From contig CM029124.1 of the NCBI GenBank assembly GCA_016859345.1, forward strand, positions 22,403,980 through 22,467,979: a stretch of 64,000 nt of DNA. The letters are read 5' to 3'. The DNA comes from Istiophorus platypterus (lineage: Eukaryota > Chordata > Actinopteri > Istiophoriformes > Istiophoridae). A program made the translations under genes and the position numbers. Of the stretch, positions 24,711 to 36,895 are shown piece by piece. Within the stretch, counting starts at the first letter, position 1; each line of letters opens with the position of its first letter. The notes under the pieces are model-generated. The model saw nothing but the letters and a program-made list of their open reading frames with translations, was not told the origin of the DNA and did no database searches.

Positions 24711-25289
24711 GTTAAACAAATGTAATCTGTGCCCTTGACTTCACTATTAGATTACAATTTAGCTTCTAATCTTCATTAACAACACTTGCCAGTGAGTAGA
24801 ACTTTCACATTGGTGTGTCAGTGGGTGTGTCTCTGTGTGTAGCTGTAGTTTTCCTACAATTTTCCATTCTTTATCTGATAGCACTTTCTGTAATGCCCTC
24901 CCTCCCTCCTTCGTTCGGCTCTCTCTCTCTGACAAGCTGACCTTGTATATCAGTCTCTGTCAGCAGTTTAATGGACCAGTGGATATTCTGATCAGGGTCC
25001 TATACTAACAGAGGTGGTGGCCCATGAAACCAGATCTCTGATTATTAACACTGTTGACTCTTAAAGGACAAAAACACCGGGTTAATGTTCCTCAACACCC
25101 TCGGGTGCAGAGTACCAGGAGCTTGCAGGAAACTATGTTGTGCAATGATGTTGGAAAAGTTGATGATAAACTGGTCTTTCTCAATGAATGGTTAACACCT
25201 TCTAACACTCTTTTTTGTGTAGGATTTAAATTATTTTACACACCCATCATGTATATGTTCAGGTATATCTACTTAGTACCAAATGTGAT

Positions 25290-25430
25290 AACTGTCAAGC
25301 GTGAGATAAGACCATTGATACCACTCTTATGTTTGTACGTTAAGGACAGAGCTGGAGCCGAGAGGTGATTAGCCCTGCTAGCTTAGCTGAGGACTGTAAG
25401 CAAGGGAAGCCAATCTGGCTCAGTTCAAAG
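25290..25430 (-). repeat. Interspersed repeat family D (copy 4, reverse)
   Basis: The reverse complement shows the family words CTTCCCTTGCTTACAGTCCT and AGCTAAGCTAGCAGGGC and then the GTATCAATGGTCTTATCTC block. The frame at 25054-25368 runs into it and is not a gene. Confidence 0.6.
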
Positions 25431-25544
25431 TTTCCAAAAATGCAAATTTAACTATCATTTAATCACAAGTTGTTGTTTTTACATTTCTGTTTGTGTAAAA
25501 GTTGAACAATGTATACAGTGACAGTGATTTTTTAAACTCTGGAG

Positions 25545-25640
25545 CTAGCAATGCTAGCTGTTTCCCCAACTTCTAGTCTTCAAGCTTGTCTTGTTGCTTT
25601 AAATCTTCTTTTCACACTTATGCTAAAAGAGCAAGCATCT
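25545..25640 (+). repeat. Interspersed repeat family D (copy 5)
   Basis: It begins GGAGCTAGCAATGCTAGCTG, then TTTCCCCAACTTCTAGTCTT. The rest is diverged. Confidence 0.5.
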
Positions 25641-26466
25641 TCCTAAAATGCTCAACAGTTACTTCAACTAGCCCTGTTTGAAATATTCTTACTTCCTTTA
25701 AATTCCTTTCAATTCAATCTTGATTATGTGGAAAATCTGTGAAGGTATGGTTCCTCAGTAACACAGAGCAAGATAAAACCTAATTACACCAATGATATTC
25801 CACCAGTGGTATCACTTTAAACGATTTGGATTATTTCAGGTTATGAAGACGCCAAGTAGGCCAATGGAAGACAATATATATTAACAGAATAGAACAACTA
25901 CTTATTCTCAGCTTTGAGGATGCTTTACATTATTATGGATACTGTCAACTATGTGCTAAAGGAAGGCAGCTAATTCATTACATTACTTGAAAGGATATCA
26001 TAATGGAAACGAGTCATATCATGTAAGTGTCATTTAAATAACTTATCCAAGTACTGAGAAAGGCTCTATCAAAGTCTGACAGGATGAGGCGTTCAACTAG
26101 CTTCCCTCCCTCAAGTTTCTGTGTAGATGCATTGTTTTAGTGTCTTGGTTGAGCTCTGGTCTGTGTTCTTTTTGTTTCAACTAAGCTCCATATTAGCTCA
26201 ACTGCACCACATTCTATTGCTTAAATCTACTGCTCTTTTTGGAGTATTTTTTTTATTCATTATAACTTTATAGAATGAAAAATGCCCTTTTTTCTGCTCT
26301 TGTCAGGAGTTTAACTCTGCCCTATAATGTACTGTGGGAGGGGCTGAGAATTCAGGAAGTAGCTCCTGCTGTCTCCTTAGCAACCTTGAGGTCAACCCTG
26401 CTAGGCCGGAGACCCCTCCTCAAACACAAAGAGCCCTGAGGCCTGGATCAACACAAACAAACCAGC

Positions 26467-26484
26467 GTACACACGCGCATGCAC

Positions 26485-26515
<31 letters not shown>

Positions 26516-26520
26516 AACAA
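26467..26520 (+). repeat. (CA)n microsatellite
   Basis: A CA tract with CG interruptions at its left end. It produces the mirror-image frames at 26334-26573 and 26420-26602. Confidence 0.92.
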
Positions 26521-28199
26521 ATGCCCACAAGGACATAAACTGCACTAAACTAACTAAAGCACTTCCTGTGTAATCTCTATGACAATGACATAGTTTGAGC
26601 ATTAAAACTTCTGTAAATCACTGGTGAGGATGCAGATTGGACTATAGTGATGCCTTCAGCACACTGAAGTTTTTTGAAGTGTGTTATTCATCTTGTGGCT
26701 TAACAAACTGATCCCACAGTCATCTGACTCCCCAGGTCGAACACTGTTTCTGCTGCTACACACTAAAACTTTCCACTAAGTTGCACAGTATTGCTAAATT
26801 AGCAAATTATGAAAATGTGTGTGCAATCACATATTTATCAAATCTTGCATTCTACAATATATGGCTAATCCTGAGAGGTTTCTGTAACAGATTAATGTAT
26901 GTGAAAATAAATACTTGTTTGGACTATGTCAGTTGAGAGTGACGGTGGATGTGCAACTGGAGACTGAAAGTTGTTAAAAATTATCATAATAATTAAATCA
27001 ACATATAAACCTTTCTACATCAACTGCACAGAGCATGGATGTTGGTTTCCATATTCTCAACAGTCACAAAGTACGTTGATCGGCAAGCTAATGTCCTAAA
27101 AATGAGGCGTGCTTTGTTTAAGATTTTTAAAATTGCATTTGAGAGTTCTGATTTGTACTGTTGAAATAACTGTTTCACACCTCTCTCACTGTGACAGCTT
27201 TTGCTGCCTGGGAACCAAACCAACCACCATCCCAGGGGAGGAAAGAGACGGATAAATAGGCAGGGCTGACAGGGTCACTATTATAAGCAACCGTATACCG
27301 ATTACTGACTATCTACTTAAAATGTACTTTTAGAAACTGACCCCCTGTCATCTAATGGCAAATGATGACAAGGCTGGATTATGAACTCGAGCTGGTGATT
27401 ATCATAGGGCCAACAAAGACCAACATGAAGTCAAATTCATTATAAAGCATCTTTTATGGCTTTTTAACCCTTTGAGATCCCATCCACTGGTCCTATACAA
27501 GACTGTACCTCTTGATGCACCAAGTTTAAATGGGTTACCTGCCACTACGTCCCTTTATTCTATTAATTCACTAATTTCTCAATATAGAGACACATTCTAG
27601 TAATGTGTGACCTGATTACTTGACATTATTTTTGGCACAGCCTACTTGAACTTCACAAATTATGCGACTGCACAAATTCAGAACTACGATTTCTGACCTA
27701 CTAGCTATCTTCTAAAAAGAATGACTTGAAGTAACTTTATGTACTCAATTTCAACGTACTTTGTTTACGTTATTCTTTCCTTCAGAATGGCCACTGTGGT
27801 TGCTGTTAGTGTTCCAGTCCCTTTTTTCCTGTGAAATTAGTCGAACTACATAAATTTTATTTTATAAAAATCCCTTTGCATCCTATTATTTATACCGCAC
27901 CAATATATATTATTACAATAACACGTCTTTGGGGCGTTACGTGCAGATCCAGGGATTGTTTCTCCACCACTCAGTTACTTTCGCCGGCCCCACAGTTAAT
28001 GAAGCACCATCCGTCTGAAACGCAGTGACCGACGCGGATACTTTCAGTTCTCGCGTAAAAGATGTTCTGACTAACTCGACACCAACATCTTTCAATTTGG
28101 GGTTTGTTTTATTGCCAGTGGACATAAAGGCCAGGCTGAGCCCGAGAAGCGGCATTTAAAGGCTCCAACGTGGCTTTGTGCAGTTTCGGCTTAGAGACA

Positions 28200-28990
28200 A
28201 TCAACTAAACGCCGCTTGAGTCAATAACATCTTTCGCCGGTTCTCACAGCTGTTGACCGGCCTCACTTGCGGTCAACGACGAGCCAGTTCTTAAAGTTAT
28301 TCTTCTGTGTACAGTCCTGGTGCTTTTTTTATGTTGGATCTGCGCCGAATTTAAGAGCAGTGTGTTTTAATGTAGAAAATATCTCGATGACTGTTTTACG
28401 ATGTATACAAGTGCGACGAGAACTACAGTAACTCGAACCTTGGAAATTTCTGCTTGGAGTCTGTCATCAGATTAATCCCCTGAAAGAGACAACGGAACCC
28501 GTCCGAAGATAAGTTAACTCACCAGGAAACTTCCCTGCGGACATCATTGTAGACAGCGGCCCAGCTTTTGCCGCTCTTTGTATTTCAGGATCATTATAAA
28601 TAGCAGCCGCCATTTTTTTGCGAATTTAAACAAATAGTAAAGTAAAAACTAAGAGGGCGGGTGATCGGTCAGAAAATAAATTCAGTCTTCTGTCGATGCC
28701 TGTCACTTGTCCTCGGCGCCTCCGTCGGAGCAGGGATGAAGTTGGGGATGTGAAATACTTTCTAAAGTTTAGGAGATCGGCGGATTTCAAGCCCTTTATC
28801 TCTCATTGTGTTTTCTGAAGCCTGCTTTCCTCTAAGCCAGCTGAGACTCCTCTCTTTCGGCGCTGGAGGTTTTGTAGGAAGAAAAGCGGACGGAGTCCTG
28901 CCCCCTCTGACTGACCGGCGCGGTCCTAGCTAGAGCGGTTAGCTACGACAGAAGCCCTTTCCGGTAAGTCTTCAGAATAAAAGTAACGTT
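28200..28990 (-). promoter_or_regulatory. CpG-rich promoter-like region
   Basis: CpG dinucleotides are frequent here compared with the AT-rich flanks. A GC box (GGGCGGG, 28655-28661) lies 42 bases upstream of a minus-strand ATG. That ATG sits in AAATGGCGGC, which matches the YY1 site found at start codons of many vertebrate housekeeping genes. No TATA box is apparent. On the plus strand, a strong CCG|GTAAGT donor at 28964 could end a non-coding first exon running the other way, so the region might be bidirectional. There is no transcript evidence. Confidence 0.5.
28523..28613 (-). CDS. Candidate first coding exon of an unidentified gene
   Basis: An ATG at 28613, inside a YY1-like ATGGCGGC context, opens 30 codons (MAAAIYNDPEIQRAAKAG, then PLSTMMSAGKFP). 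The frame then meets a consensus donor, CTG|GTGAGTT, at 28522, leaving phase 1. The Ala-rich start, the CpG-rich surroundings, the GC box upstream and the good donor all fit the first exon of a housekeeping gene reading left into 1-28 kb. I do not recognise the protein. No following exon could be assigned with confidence. The alternative is a chance 91-bp open stretch. Confidence 0.4.
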
Positions 28991-29204
28991 GTCGAAAATG
29001 TATCCAAAATATAAGGAGTAAACGGACTTCAGGATGTTAATAAAAGTCCGATATTAACTATTTTTTTTAACGATGCCATTTAAGTATCAAATATGGCGTT
29101 AATGTTAAAATAAAAGTGACGCTTTTGTCATGAGAAAAACGAAACTATTTCCGGTTTAATGTCCTCTATTAAATTGGCAAAGTTTTTTTCTGCCACAAAC
29201 GCTG

Positions 29205-29206
<2 letters not shown>

Positions 29207-29252
<46 letters not shown>

Positions 29253-29253
29253 T

Positions 29254-29284
<31 letters not shown>

Positions 29285-29307
29285 ACACACACACACACAC
29301 ACACACT

Positions 29308-29352
<45 letters not shown>

Positions 29353-29391
29353 ACATTCACGCACTCACACACACAAACACACACACACACA

Positions 29392-29466
<75 letters not shown>

Positions 29467-29498
29467 ACACTCACACACACACACAAACACACACACAC
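29207..29498 (+). repeat. Long interrupted (CA)n tract
   Basis: About 290 bases of CA repeats with CTCA and CTGA interruptions at several points. It is the largest simple repeat in the window and begins about 240 bases beyond the CpG-rich promoter-like region. The three His-Thr or Cys-Val frames through it are artefacts. Confidence 0.96.
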
Positions 29499-30339
29499 TA
29501 CTTACATATGAGGCCTTTTCATAGGCTGCTCCTTCACCTAAAGTTAGTTATACTGTGTAACTACGTATCTAAACCGGAGCCCTACAGTGTAGTTTTACAC
29601 AGCAATGTGCACATTTTTCAACCCACATAATTGATTTGTTTGGACACAAACTAATACAAAAAACACCACTTAAAGACAGATTTCCAACAGTGAGGAGGGA
29701 GAGCAGGGCCTAATCTCACCTTGCACAGGCTGCATCGACCTCCACTCTGCTGACTGCTGGGAGGTCAACTGTATGCTGATGTCCTTTTCATTCCGCACGG
29801 ATCAGCTGAGAATGTTTCAATAGCATGTCTCCTTTTATGTGCAGACATTCCCAAGCTTGCAGTGTTTGTTATGTAAAGGGGCACACGTTTTTCTATACTC
29901 ACAGGAACATTTGGTTGGCCACATTCAACCCTTAAACATAACCTTAAACTAAACTCTGATTTTAAAGGGAACGACAATCCTAATCTAACCATAAACCCTT
30001 ACATGACCCAGTTTTGCCCTCTATGTTATCCTAAATTAAACCTAATAAATTCCCATAAAAACTATAAATCAGAGGTCTTGTTAAATTTTTTGGACTCAGT
30101 TGAATCTATATCTGTCACAACAGTTTTCCCGCTCAAAGAGAGGGCCACCCAGAACTTACGTCTTTAATTTAGTGCAAGAGTTCACCGAACTGAGGGAGAT
30201 TAAAATTCTACACTTACACTCAGATTACACATAGTGAGGTTTGACAGCTGCCCAAAGCTAAAACTATTAAAGCGACAACATTTAAAATCTGTTACTGGTT
30301 TTAATGTGGCTTAATGGTGTATATATACTGTATATATAG

Positions 30340-30830
30340 ATAGAAGATAGAAGAGGTAGTCACATGTTTTTTTTACTTACAGTAAGTATATGTAGCAATA
30401 CAAGTTAAAGTTCTGCAATGAAAGCATTACTTTAGTAAAAACAGTTAGTATTATCGGTATATTGTACAAGTACTTTAAGTAAATACAAGTGTTCAATGCA
30501 GAAAAATTGCCTGGGTGAATGTCATACTAATATATTTGATAATTAATGCTAAGGCATTAATGTTATTTAAGTTGCATTTTACTGCTGTTGCTCTAGGGGG
30601 AGCAAAACTTAATTATTTCATGTACACCTATTTAGGTTAATCTATCACATTTCTATAAGGTCATACTGTGTAACTAAACTTGTCAATAAGTGTGATGGAG
30701 TATGAAGAACCATATTTCCCACTGAACTGTGATGGAGTAGAAGTAAAAATTGGCATAATTAGAAATTTGTACTTAAGTGCAATACTTGACTCAATGTACT
30801 TACTGCTACTCCACCAATGTCTAACGGTAT
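30340..30830 (-). repeat. Dispersed repeat with AGTACTTTAAGTA-type words
   Basis: On the reverse strand the block ends in the TTGGTGGAGTAGCAGTAAGT / ACTTAAGTACAAATTT segment and contains several GTACTT-AAGTA words, a pattern typical of a common fish dispersed repeat. The minus-strand frame at 30661-30996 begins in it. Borders are approximate. Confidence 0.5.
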
Positions 30831-31715
30831 AGAGGTAAAACAAAAACATCAACAAATAAGTAAACAAAAAACAAAGAGATGACCGAGTCAGGACAGAGTC
30901 ATAAAGCTGTGCAACACTGTACTTATGTATGTTGTCAAAACAACCTGGTGTAGAGGTGATTTTCGACAAATACCAAGGCCATATGTTGTGCTTCACAAAT
31001 TAGTCCAGAATTAACTGTTGCATCAAATATAAATTAACAAAGGCCATGTTGGCCCATGTGAAATTTGCAGTTGCCCACTTCCAGCCTTCAGGGATGCCTT
31101 TGTCCAAGCACTGTGTGCTGTCTGGGTAACCCTGGGCAAGCCCAAATCCTAACCCTGAACTGGCCCCTTGAAGAAGGGAGAGCCAACCCAAATGTCCTCA
31201 CTTCACAAACCCACTCCTAACTCCTGAATTACAAACCAAAACTCTTTTCCCAGAGATATTATATATTTTAAGAGCACACTAGTACTGCTCATGCTTTCAA
31301 CCTGAAAGGCAGTACACAATTTTGTCATCTGCTTTTTTCCACTACCCTCATTATTGCTTTGTTTAGGGTATAAACTAGAGCAGATATCTACTGGTATCAG
31401 GATCTGAAGGCCGATAAAATACCTCTATCTTGAAGTATAAGTGTTTATACTCAAAGCACTGTAAGGATGTGGGGACAAGGTAAGAGAGTTGACACTCAAA
31501 GCAGTGTCAGGATGTGTGACCTACAGAGGTATCCCTCAGTGTACATTCAGATCACATAGGATCAAAACATTTCTGGAAATCATCATCACACCATCACAGG
31601 ACAAACAGTTACTGTACACACACAGCTCCCCGATAAGTAATGTACATGCAGCTATGTTCTTGTGCCCCTTTCATTGTTGCTTTTTTGACTTCTCACAATT
31701 TTCCACCCTTTCCCT

Positions 31716-31950
31716 ATTCTTAGCCACCCATGGCATGGCTCTGGGGTTGGTAATATCAATCTGGTGGTCAGTGAGTCCACTGTTTCACTAAAGACTGTAT
31801 CTCAACAACTGTTTGATTGATTGCCATGAAATTTTGTACAGATGTTCTTGAAAACTATTAGATGAAGTAGACGGGAATTTGGTTAACACATTCATGTTTC
31901 CCCCACGATGAGGGTTGTATTTCCCAACTGTCACACAACTGTCTACTGTC
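31716..31950 (-). repeat. Interspersed repeat family A (copy 2, reverse)
   Basis: The reverse complement holds the family's 3' half: CATGGCAATCAATCAAACAG, GTTGTTGAGATACAG and a closing AGAGCCATGCCATGGGTGGC block. Confidence 0.65.
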
Positions 31951-32344
31951 ACACTAGAGGCAGTGGTTTGTAGTATTTTCGTATTGTATTGTGTTATACT
32001 GACTGCTGTTTCTAACATTTTGTCCAAAATATTGTATATTGATAAGCATAGGCTAAATACTTGTCACTGCATAAGACAGTAAAATTCAGCAGCACCAAAA
32101 ACTACATCTTCTAAAATTTGATCATACATGTGAATCAAAAATTCAACTCTTTAAAAGATTTTCAGCAAAGACTGAACATTATATCCTTCACAAAGGATTT
32201 ATTGAAAGACAGTTCTATTAGACTACATTGGTTTTGGCCAGGTGAAACTAATAAATGAGTGTATATTCACCTTAGAAAGGGAGTGTGTTAGCCAACAGCT
32301 GTCCAATTACATATCCAGCAGACATAGAACAACATTACCATTCA

Positions 32345-32612
32345 GTTTGAGTTAGTTTGTCTGTCTGTTGTTTGGTGCTGTTTAGTAGTAGACAGTGGGA
32401 TCATCAGAGCTCTTTTTTGTTTTTTTTACTGAAAACAGCTGCCTCCTGTGGCTGGAAACCGGCTTGATGGGAACAGTGAGAGTGAACCAAATAATAAAGT
32501 TGCAGAGTTAGGTGATAATAATGTATGGGTTCATCACTACTAGTGACATGTTTCATATTACATGTAGTCAACTGACCCATTGTTCATATAAAAAATATTG
32601 ATTAGTGCAGAT
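32345..32612 (+). repeat. Interspersed repeat family B (copy 2)
   Basis: It shares with 38830-39094 an internal GCTGCCTCCTGTGGCTGG-type word. It also shares a ACTAGTGACATGTTTCATAT-type block and the closing AATATTGATTAGTGCAG. Confidence 0.7.
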
Positions 32613-32879
32613 TTAAAAAAATGTTCAAATATTTACCCTGTCCGGTTAATTAATTTAAAAAGTAAAGATTAAGTGAACAGATGTTTCTATACAAACATGT
32701 TAACAGTTAGCAGTTTACCGTACCACAACAGCTCACTGATTTTTCATTATTAATCACATTTACAATATATCCAAATAAAATCCACATAAATATACATTTC
32801 TTTGTACTGCTCTTAGGAGAAAGTGGTTACAAGTTTTAGAAAGAGGAAATATCTGTCAAAAAAAAAGTCATGGACCATT

Positions 32880-33010
32880 TGTGTTTTTCATATTGTGGTT
32901 AATATTTACTGAAACAGCACCCTCTAGTCAGTCTGTAAACTTAAAACTTACAGTCAAGGCTTGAACACACACATCACTGCACACTAATTCAATGGGCAAA
33001 TGAGGCATAA
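32880..33010 (+). repeat. Dispersed repeat family C (copy 1)
   Basis: It shares with 36350-36490 the word order GAAACAGCRCCMTCTA, CAGTCARGGC, a CACTTAC/ACACAC spacer and a TGGGYAAATGARGCAT end. Confidence 0.6.
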
Positions 33011-33830
33011 AAGGGAGGGATAAAAGCATTTATTGCTTTTCCCTGGTAAAGTCTGTGCATTAGTAGGCAGCGGTGGAATGAGAAGGGATCATTGGCCTTT
33101 TCTCTGACAGCAGCTTCAGAAACTGAAAACGATCTAAATAGAGATGAAATGGAAAACAAAACTTTTTGCACATATACAGTATAAAGGTTGTTAATGTTAC
33201 TGAAGGAATCAATGGGAGTCAAGAGAGGTAGTGTTTCCACATCTAAGTATATGTGTGTTTTGTATACATGGAAATGCAAACACAGCAGAGGAGGGACAAA
33301 GGAAGGGGAGGAGAGGGACTGTAGGTCAGATTTCACTGATCTGTTAGAAGTGGCCAAGAACAGATGAGAGCGCACTGATTTCTACTGAGCTGGGTACTGG
33401 TCATTATACACTGAGCTGAGTTGTTTTTTTTGGCTTTAAACTTTACTATCATCTCAATGGTCAACCAACTGAATGCAACAGCAAATAATATGAGGACACA
33501 AATTAAACTGCAAATACACTCAAACATATCATTGATCAGAAATATCAATCAGGGATTTCTCCCTCGGCCATCATTAGCAGCCGTGAGAGCCAAAGACCTA
33601 TCTAGTACAGGTTTGTATCATCATACATACAAAAAGTATATTCAAAATGCACTTCATACATGTATCTAAAAAACATTGAAATTTGATCACGTTAACAACA
33701 TACAAAGAGACGGGATTGGTGTGTTTTTAAAATGACCTGTACTGAAGGAGGAATTCTTTTCCAGGTAGGACACAGCCTGTGGGTAAAAACAAGTTTCTAC
33801 AGCCATGACGGCTGCTCTGCAGCAGTGCTT

Positions 33831-34570
33831 TAAGCTAAGTGCTAATGTTAGCATGCTATCGGGTTCACAATGACAGTGCTAACATACTATTGTTCACTAG
33901 CTAATGTTTACTGTCTTAGTTAACCATCTTAGTTTAGCATGCTAACATTTGCTTATTAACACTAAACATGAGGGACGGCGGAGGCTGATGGGTATGTGTA
34001 GCTTTGGAGGTATTAGAAGACAAATTAAAATTCAGTGATATGGCACTTCATCAAAAGTTTGGGGGATCACCACAGTTATTAGGATTATTCAGCTATGGAC
34101 CTTGAATACCCGATAGTTTTCAAGATATTTGCTAAGAATAAAAAATGTTGACCTGCTGCCCAGGTAGCAAGATGAAACCTCATGCCCACCCTATGCCTGA
34201 CTCTGGCCCATATCAGGGCTGATTCCAGCTGTTAACCTCTGGCGTTGGCTGAAAGCCAGGAAGATTTTGTGTGTGTGCTAAATTGAGCCAAGTATGGGCC
34301 GGACTCGGGCCGAGGACCCAGGCCTATATTCAGCCAGAAGAGACACAGTATGCAAAACAGTTTTGGTACCGGTGTATGGGCACTTGAGGAGGAGATCAGG
34401 AGGCCATCAATGTTAGTAGGATTCATGTTCTGGGAAACATGAATGTCTGTAGAAAATGTCAAGTTAATCCATACAATATTTTTAATACATTTCATTTTGG
34501 ACCAAAGGGGTGGACTGACCAGCTAACACCGTCATCCCTACAGTCATACCATTGGTGTGGCTAAAGAGCG
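33831..34570 (+). repeat. Interspersed repeat family A (copy 3), interrupted
   Basis: The 5' part (33831-34140) has the TTAGCATGCTA words, GGAGGCTGATGGG, and a GGGGGATCACCACAGTTATT block. The 3' part (34420-34570) has AACATGAATGTCTGTAGAAA and GGACCAAAGGGGTGGACTG. About 280 bases of unrelated sequence separate them. Confidence 0.65.
34145..34330 (-). repeat. Dispersed repeat lying between the two parts of family A copy 3
   Basis: A GC-richer block with ATGGGCCGGACTCGGGCCGA and CTCTGGCCCATATCAGGGC words, typical of a GGGCC-rich fish repeat. The minus-strand frame at 34232-34495 crosses it and is not a gene. Confidence 0.45.
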
Positions 34571-36349
34571 TTTTGGGTCACACTCAGGTTGTAATCCAGC
34601 ATCAGAAGCATATAGAAATTAAACCTGAGTCCATCTACTTGAATGATATTGATGTTATTCCCCTCACATCAACCATGTTGTCCCTCAACCATGTGAATGC
34701 ACCTAATTTTTCATGTAGATCAAACCAAAAGTGACAATTTTCACAAAGCTCAGCTGTAAAGGTATATCACATATAAGTCATATGCCATCCTCTCGTCAAA
34801 CTACAGCTCGGGACAATTAAATAATTTGCAGTTTCTATCTGCATCAAGTATCAAAGAAAGCAGAGCCGAATTAAGTTTCAAGTTGGCAGTAAATCTAGGG
34901 TTGCAGGGATATTAAGGTAAATTTAAACTCACAAGTTCCTTTTTGGAAATTTAGCATGTTGAACAACACGAACGGCAACTATAAACACAGACATACTGTA
35001 ATTTAGCATCACAAACCTAGAACCAGCAGATAACAGCTGGGAGGAGAGCTACAGGTTCCCTACACTTATCAGAGGAAAAGGGAGGGAGAGAGAGAAGTGA
35101 GAGCCCTTGAGTGATACATGTGTCTCTAATAGAATGAGTATTACAAACTGATATTTGTAGTTTATTGTTGGCCAACTAGGATTTACCCAGATATTTCAGT
35201 TCACCTTTTATTGTTTTACATTTCCTCTTGTTTGTTTGCAGTGACAGTTACAAATACCCACTTGCTCTTTGACAAGTTCATGATTATGTAAACAAGTAGA
35301 CATTGTTACTGCCATTCTATTTTGTTCAACCCCCAAACCAACTGACTCCCAACCAACCAGTTGTGTATGCAACATTCAACCATAACCTAATCCTATGACA
35401 TATATTATATAAAATCAACACAATATAGTGAAATATAGTACATATAACCAAAGAGGGGAGTGCTACAAGAAAAACAGTTTGAAAGGGCAACAGAAAATAA
35501 AGATGATGACATTTTAACGATGTACTAAGTAGTGGATAATTTATAGTGGAATTTACCGTTGCAGCCTGTATCACACTGTCTCACAGATGTTTTATCACAC
35601 AGATATCCTTCTGTTTTATTCAAAACAAGTATCTACACCAGTTGTATATTGGCTTGCTCTTTACAAGTGGGACTGTTGATCAAGTCAAGTTTACATGGAT
35701 TTTCTCATGACTAATAGGACTAACCACATTGAATGTGTACTAGGCTTCGAGCGCTGTCAGAACAATTTCAGTGCACAACTGCATTGTGGATTATTCTTTT
35801 CGTTTCTCAAGCTCTGATTGGCATTTCCTGCTTCTTCGGTTATGCATGTAGGCCTACACTTAAATTGTGCAAGGAGGCACTGATTGTCAAGCTGTATGCT
35901 TTCTATTTTGAAGTCTGATTTAAAAAGCTACATCCTATTTTTGTTGAGCTCATATTATTATCACCAGTGTGATAAAGCAGGTATCATTCAGGAAGAGGAA
36001 AACATGTCTTAAGGTGTTGCTGAGATTTTCCAAACTTCATTTAAAATAGCTCCAGACTTTAGCATCTGTCTCCACTAAAAACAAAAGTCTCTCAGCAGTA
36101 TAGGTCTGCTGTAGGCTCTTGCTTAAAATATAAACAGCAAATTATTCTCTCTCCCTTAGCACCAAGAGTTTACTTTATTTCTTGCACAGGAAGGATGAAT
36201 ACACATAGTTAACGTGTCAAATAAGAAATGCAGAAACATCTTTGTGAATGAGTTGTGTTTGGACCTGTCTTATCTGATTGGAAAGACAAGTGTAATCTCA
36301 GGCCTTAAACCAGTCAAAATGCAAAAATTACACCCAAAACACAGTGTCA

Positions 36350-36490
36350 GTGTGTATTGGGTATTTTAGTGGTGATTTGTATTGAAACAGCGCCATCTAT
36401 TGGATCCCAGAGGATAACACATACAGTCAGGGCCTTTCATGTCAGAGCACGCGTGTCCTTACACAGACTTTCTGGGTAAATGAAGCATGG
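36350..36490 (+). repeat. Dispersed repeat family C (copy 2)
   Basis: Contains GAAACAGCGCCATCTATTGG and CATACAGTCAGGGCC, as in 32880-33010. Confidence 0.6.
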
Positions 36491-36895
36491 AGCACACCAT
36501 GTTCAGGGATTAAAGTCATTTAATGTCATCATCAGTGTTTTCCTAGAACAAAGCTTCAGCATTAACAATCATTCTATAGTGATATGTTTCTTACAACACT
36601 ATTACATTAAAAAAAATGTGGATTCTCCATAACAATGCACAGGTTGAAATTGTTGTTCTCTGTAAAATAAACAGTTATGAGTCACATGATGAAAATGAAA
36701 ATTTAGATTTTTGATAAGTAAAAGATTTTTATGCTGATGAATATTAGTTTACAGTGATCATCTTAGAAGCACAGCAGTAAACTGGCCATTCATTTAAAAT
36801 ACGATCAGTTGAGAAATAAACAAAATGCTTATCTATTATCTATCTCTGACTTATATACCGTAAGACATATTTCTGTCTACAAAATATCTGCATAT

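Larger units (their letters stand above)
16393..28199. other. Long stretch without a recognised gene; repeats listed separately
   Basis: Apart from the repeats annotated individually, this holds AT-rich sequence without a gene I can support. A protein-like but unassigned patch at 16611-16690 is treated under findings. Long frames at 19343-19903 and 16603-17064 come from GT, CT and CA tracts. If the exon proposed at 28523-28613 is real, part of this stretch would be intron of that minus-strand gene. Confidence 0.5.
29499..36895. other. Intergenic stretch, repeats only
   Basis: I see no supported gene. The stretch is occupied by copies of repeat families A, B, C and others listed separately. 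Frames at 30661-30996, 31489-31791 and 32989-33375 overlap repeats or lack motifs. Confidence 0.6.

Noticed and set aside
27937..28155. 72-codon minus-strand frame near the CpG-rich patch
   Set aside because: It does not join in phase to the candidate exon at 28523 and has no recognisable motif. Stop codons are less frequent in the GC-richer DNA.
29128..29498. Three frames of 64-81 codons made of His-Thr or Cys-Val
   Set aside because: They are produced entirely by the CA tract.
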